Positions 61,974 to 64,000 of a stretch of 64,000 nt of DNA are shown here, piece by piece (position 1 is the first letter of the stretch; each line of letters opens with the position of its first letter). The notes under the pieces were generated by a model, which had not been told where the DNA came from, searched no databases, and worked only from the letters and a program-made list of their open reading frames with translations. The DNA is from JAIBJN01 sp963784175 (GTDB taxonomy: Bacteria; Actinomycetota; Thermoleophilia; Gaiellales; Gaiellaceae). The DNA lies in the NCBI GenBank assembly GCA_963784175.1, contig CAWAQJ010000018.1:496001-560000 (forward strand), in the 5' to 3' direction. The translations under genes and the position numbers were made by a program.

Positions 61974-62414
61974 CTAGCCGAGCAGCTTCCGCACGCGGCC
62001 GGCCTCGGGCACGTACGGCACCTCGAAGTCGCCCGCGACGAGAGTCCCGTAGCCGAAGACGCGGCCGGCGATTCCCTGCTCGAACTCGAGCGCCGGGACG
62101 CGTGAGAGGTGGACCGCTGCAGCGCGCCTCCGTGCAAGCCCGTAGACGACGTAGAGCTTCTCGGTCGTGAGGACGAGCCGGGTGCGGTCCCAGCGCCACA
62201 CGGCCCGCAGCGCGGAGAGCGAGGCCAGGCCGAGCGCGGCGGCGCCCGCGAGCGCGAGCCCCCAGTGGAGGCCGGTTCCGACGATCACGAGCACGGCCCC
62301 CAACCCCGCCAGGATGAGCGGGCGGGAGAGCGGGCGCACGAGCGCGACGCCGTGCGGGCGCGCGTCGAGACGAACCTCCTCACCGGGCTCGAGTGGCGGG
62401 GTCACGCGGCGCAC
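61974..62414 (-). CDS. membrane protein with bacterial PH-like domain
   Basis: 146 aa. Two adjacent hydrophobic segments (LILAGLGAVLVIVGTGLHWG and ALAGAAALGLASLSAL) are followed by RLVLTTEKLYVVYGLARRR and a basic beta-strand region resembling the bPH_2 domain. The function is unknown. GTG at 62414 or 62405 is the start. It follows the 79-aa gene closely and is probably co-transcribed. Confidence 0.7.
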   Translation of the reverse strand: MRRVTPPLEPGEEVRLDARPHGVALVRPLSRPLILAGLGAVLVIVGTGLHWGLALAGAAALGLASLSALRAVWRWDRTRLVLTTEKLYVVYGLARRRAAAVHLSRVPALEFEQGIAGRVFGYGTLVAGDFEVPYVPEAGRVRKLLG

Positions 62415-62429
62415 TTCGCCGCCGGCGCG

Positions 62430-62669
62430 CTAGGCCCTGCGCCAGCGGCCGAAGATCAGGCCGCCGAGGGTGAAGCCGAGGCCGAACGTCCCGACACCGA
62501 ACGCGCCCACGGCGAGCGTCTTTCGCCACGTCGAAAGACGGTGCCAGCGGCCCAGGACCTCCTGCTCCTCGGGCGAGAGCGTCTCGCCACGCCGTTTCTT
62601 GCGCTCTGCCGCACCGGCCCGGAGGCCGAGGTACATGTCGTCGAAGATCTCCGCAGGTTCGTCGACCAT
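62430..62669 (-). CDS. small membrane-anchored protein, 79 aa
   Basis: A charged N-terminal part (VDEPAEIFDDMYLGLRAG, then LSPEEQEVLGRWHRLS) leads to one C-terminal membrane helix (LAVGAFGVGTFGLGFTLGG). No family is recognised. ATG 62669 lies 6 nt from TATAGT in the shared promoter element at 62676-62683, so it is probably leaderless. Confidence 0.7.
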   Translation of the reverse strand: MVDEPAEIFDDMYLGLRAGAAERKKRRGETLSPEEQEVLGRWHRLSTWRKTLAVGAFGVGTFGLGFTLGGLIFGRWRRA

Positions 62670-62675
62670 GCTCTC

Positions 62676-62683
62676 ACTATAGT
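62676..62683. promoter_or_regulatory. palindromic -10 shared by two divergent genes
   Basis: ACTATAGT is its own complement. Read leftwards it supplies TATAGT 6 nt before ATG 62669; read rightwards it supplies TATAGT 11 nt before ATG 62695. The two genes would then share overlapping promoters in opposite directions, which would compete. Confidence 0.55.
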
Positions 62684-62694
62684 CTGCCCGCCCG

Positions 62695-63516
62695 ATGCCA
62701 ACCCTACGCGTGCTGCAGGTGTCGGACCTCCATGCCGGGACGCGCGAGGAGCCCGAAGTCGAGGGCGATCTACGGACGCTGGTGGCCGAGACCGACCCGG
62801 AGCTCGTCCTCGCAACGGGGGATCTCGCCCATCGGAACAAGCCCGAGCAGCACGAGCGCGCAGCGAGCCTCCTGCGGTCGCTCGACCGCCCGCTGCTCGT
62901 CATCCCCGGAAACCACGACATCCCGCGCTGGCCGCCCTTCCGGCTCACGAACACCTTCGACGAGTTCAAGCGCCAGTGGCCAGAGCTCGAGCCCGTGTAC
63001 CGCTCCGAGCACCTCGTCGTCTGCGGGCTCAACTCGGTGCGCCCATGGAAGCACCAGGGCGGCGCCCTTCGGCCCGCCCAGATCGAGCACGCCGCCCGCG
63101 TGCTCGCCGACGCGGCGCCCGGGGCGCTCAAGGTGGTCGCCCTCCACCACCACCTGCTCGGCGCGCCCTGGCGGAGCCGGAAGCGGACGATCGCCAACCG
63201 CGGCTCGGTCCTGGGCGCCCTCGTGGACGCGGGCGCCGAGCTGATCGTCTCCGGCCACGTGCACCAGAGCGCGGTGGGCGAGCGGCGCGAGTTCGAGGTC
63301 GTCGAGGCGCCCGTCCACGGAACGACCGTCGTCACGGCGCCGGGCCTCGGGCAGCCGCGCCCGCGGCGGCGTGGAGAGGCCCGCGGCCTTCATCTCTTCG
63401 AGGCGGACGAGCGGACGCTCCGCGTCTTCACCTACGCCTGGGTCGACGGCGATTGGGCGCTGATCGCCGACCGGCGCTTCCCGCGCGGCACCGCGCCGCT
63501 CGGCGCGAGCGGCTGA
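62695..63516 (+). CDS. metallophosphoesterase family protein
   Basis: 273 aa of the calcineurin-like type. Metal ligands are in VSDLHAG, ATGDLAHRN, GNHD (in IPGNHDIPRW), HHHLLG and GHVHQS, the usual order. Substrate unknown; related enzymes act on cyclic nucleotides or lipid-linked phosphates. ATG 62695 is the first codon with the family start LRVLQVSDLH. It ends 13 nt before a strong hairpin. Confidence 0.9.
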   Translation: MPTLRVLQVSDLHAGTREEPEVEGDLRTLVAETDPELVLATGDLAHRNKPEQHERAASLLRSLDRPLLVIPGNHDIPRWPPFRLTNTFDEFKRQWPELEPVYRSEHLVVCGLNSVRPWKHQGGALRPAQIEHAARVLADAAPGALKVVALHHHLLGAPWRSRKRTIANRGSVLGALVDAGAELIVSGHVHQSAVGERREFEVVEAPVHGTTVVTAPGLGQPRPRRRGEARGLHLFEADERTLRVFTYAWVDGDWALIADRRFPRGTAPLGASG

Positions 63517-63529
63517 GCCCAAGGAAGTG

Positions 63530-63561
63530 GGAGCGGAGCCGGCCGAGGCCGGCTCCGCTCC
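63530..63561. terminator. bidirectional hairpin terminator
   Basis: GGAGCGGAGCCGGCC (63530-63544) pairs perfectly with GGCCGGCTCCGCTCC (63547-63561) around a 2-nt loop. It lies between two convergent genes. No T tract follows, but the 15-bp GC stem is strong enough to stop or protect transcripts in both directions. Confidence 0.6.
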
Positions 63562-63571
63562 GCGCTACCTC

Positions 63572-64000
63572 CTACGGTGCGGTCACGACCGGGCAGGGAG
63601 TTGCGCCGGTCGTGGTGCACACGATTCGACCCTGGATGGCCGGGGTCAGCGGCGTGTTCGCCGTGATCCAGTCAGCCACGGTCTGATCCATGATCTCGCG
63701 GGAGTGCGCCCGGGCACCGACGTTCGGGTAGCCGTCGCCTCCCACCGCCATGAAGTCGTTGATGGCGATGTGGTACATCGACGCGGCCGTCAGGTCGACC
63801 ACGGCGCCGGTGCACGACCCGTCCGCAGCCTGCCTGACCACGCTCGACGCGATCACGCGGCTCCCGACGGGGGCCGAGATGTCGTAACGGAAGCACAGGC
63901 CGGAGACCTGCGCGAAGCGCCCGTTCGCGGCCGGCATCGACGAGACCCCGTTCTCGAGGTACGTCTTCAGCTCGGCCCCGGACACGTCAACGGTGGCGAC
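63572..64000 (-). CDS. 5'-nucleotidase C-terminal domain protein (partial)
   Basis: C-terminal 142 residues of a larger protein whose N-terminal part lies beyond the right edge. GAELKTYLENG, FAVGGDGYPN-like FMAVGGDGYP and the aromatic YDISAPVGSRVI are marks of the 5'-nucleotidase C domain (substrate-binding part of UshA-type enzymes). The complete enzyme would be a secreted nucleotidase or 2',3'-cyclic phosphodiesterase. A GTG at 63985 is inside the domain and is not the start. Confidence 0.85.
   Translation of the reverse strand, partial: VATVDVSGAELKTYLENGVSSMPAANGRFAQVSGLCFRYDISAPVGSRVIASSVVRQAADGSCTGAVVDLTAASMYHIAINDFMAVGGDGYPNVGARAHSREIMDQTVADWITANTPLTPAIQGRIVCTTTGATPCPVVTAP

Overview
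This is a very GC-rich bacterial chromosome segment with dense genes, frequent 1-4 nt stop/start overlaps, many GTG starts and almost all third codon positions G or C. ClpS is paired with a DUF2017-type protein, and there is a Rex repressor, a K+-independent H+-pyrophosphatase, a SAM-I riboswitch and a cobalamin riboswitch. Together these suggest a deep-branching actinobacterium, most likely of the Thermoleophilia (Gaiellales/Solirubrobacterales) type. That placement is inference; no rRNA lies in the window. No phage, insertion sequence, CRISPR array or integrated element was seen.

Layout. 1-6070: the end of hisIE, then a SAM-I riboswitch in front of a threonine-synthase-like gene, facing a reverse-strand sulfur assimilation operon. 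That operon runs from a short cysteine-rich leader ORF through sulfite reductase, APS/PAPS reductase with an extra C-terminal region, precorrin-2 dehydrogenase and SUMT, so the siroheme enzymes sit with the siroheme-dependent reductase. 6070-14215: a tightly coupled arginine operon argC-J-B-D-R-G-H ending in lysA. 14219-18715: divergent ARG boxes, then carA-carB (carB lacks its allosteric domain), clpS and a DUF2017-like gene. 18749-25140: accessory genes (secreted protein, flavin-nucleotide enzyme, acyl-CoA dehydrogenase, two RibD-like reductases, VOC protein, lipoprotein), one tRNA-Val and an M23 peptidase. 25163-28776: acetyltransferase and UvrD helicase. 29042-36526: a cobalamin-riboswitch operon for B12-type import (binding protein, permease, ATPase) and lower-ligand assembly (CobU, CobT, CobS, phosphatase), followed by cinA-like and M55 peptidase genes. 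36589-41131: VanZ, HAD-like and small proteins, a heavily frameshifted exported protein and HppA. 41260-46565: mtnP, DUF1844, GCS2 ligase, glycosyltransferase, an ECF sigma/anti-sigma pair and rex. 46621-52889: glutaredoxin, subtilase, the t6A genes tsaD-rimI-tsaB-tsaE, a family-4-like uracil-DNA glycosylase and a zinc ribbon. 52952-64000: DCC protein, MsrB, the DUF2520-panC-panB pantothenate operon, UvrA, an ammonia-lyase homologue without its MIO serine, and small membrane proteins. The window ends in a metallophosphoesterase and a partial 5'-nucleotidase.

Two genome-wide habits show up. Many genes at the head of transcription units have a TAnnnT hexamer 6-7 nt before the start codon, the signature of leaderless mRNAs. 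Several otherwise intact genes (argG, cobT, a phosphatase, a RibD-like gene, a flavin enzyme and one exported protein) are broken by single extra bases, mostly in short homopolymers. I read these as probable consensus errors rather than gene decay.

The most interesting points are the SAM riboswitch on a threonine-synthase-like gene, the cysteine-codon leader ORF with a nested palindrome at its promoter, the C-terminal extension of CysH, the MIO-less ammonia-lyase homologue, CTG start codons inside CTGA overlaps, and CarB without its regulatory domain.
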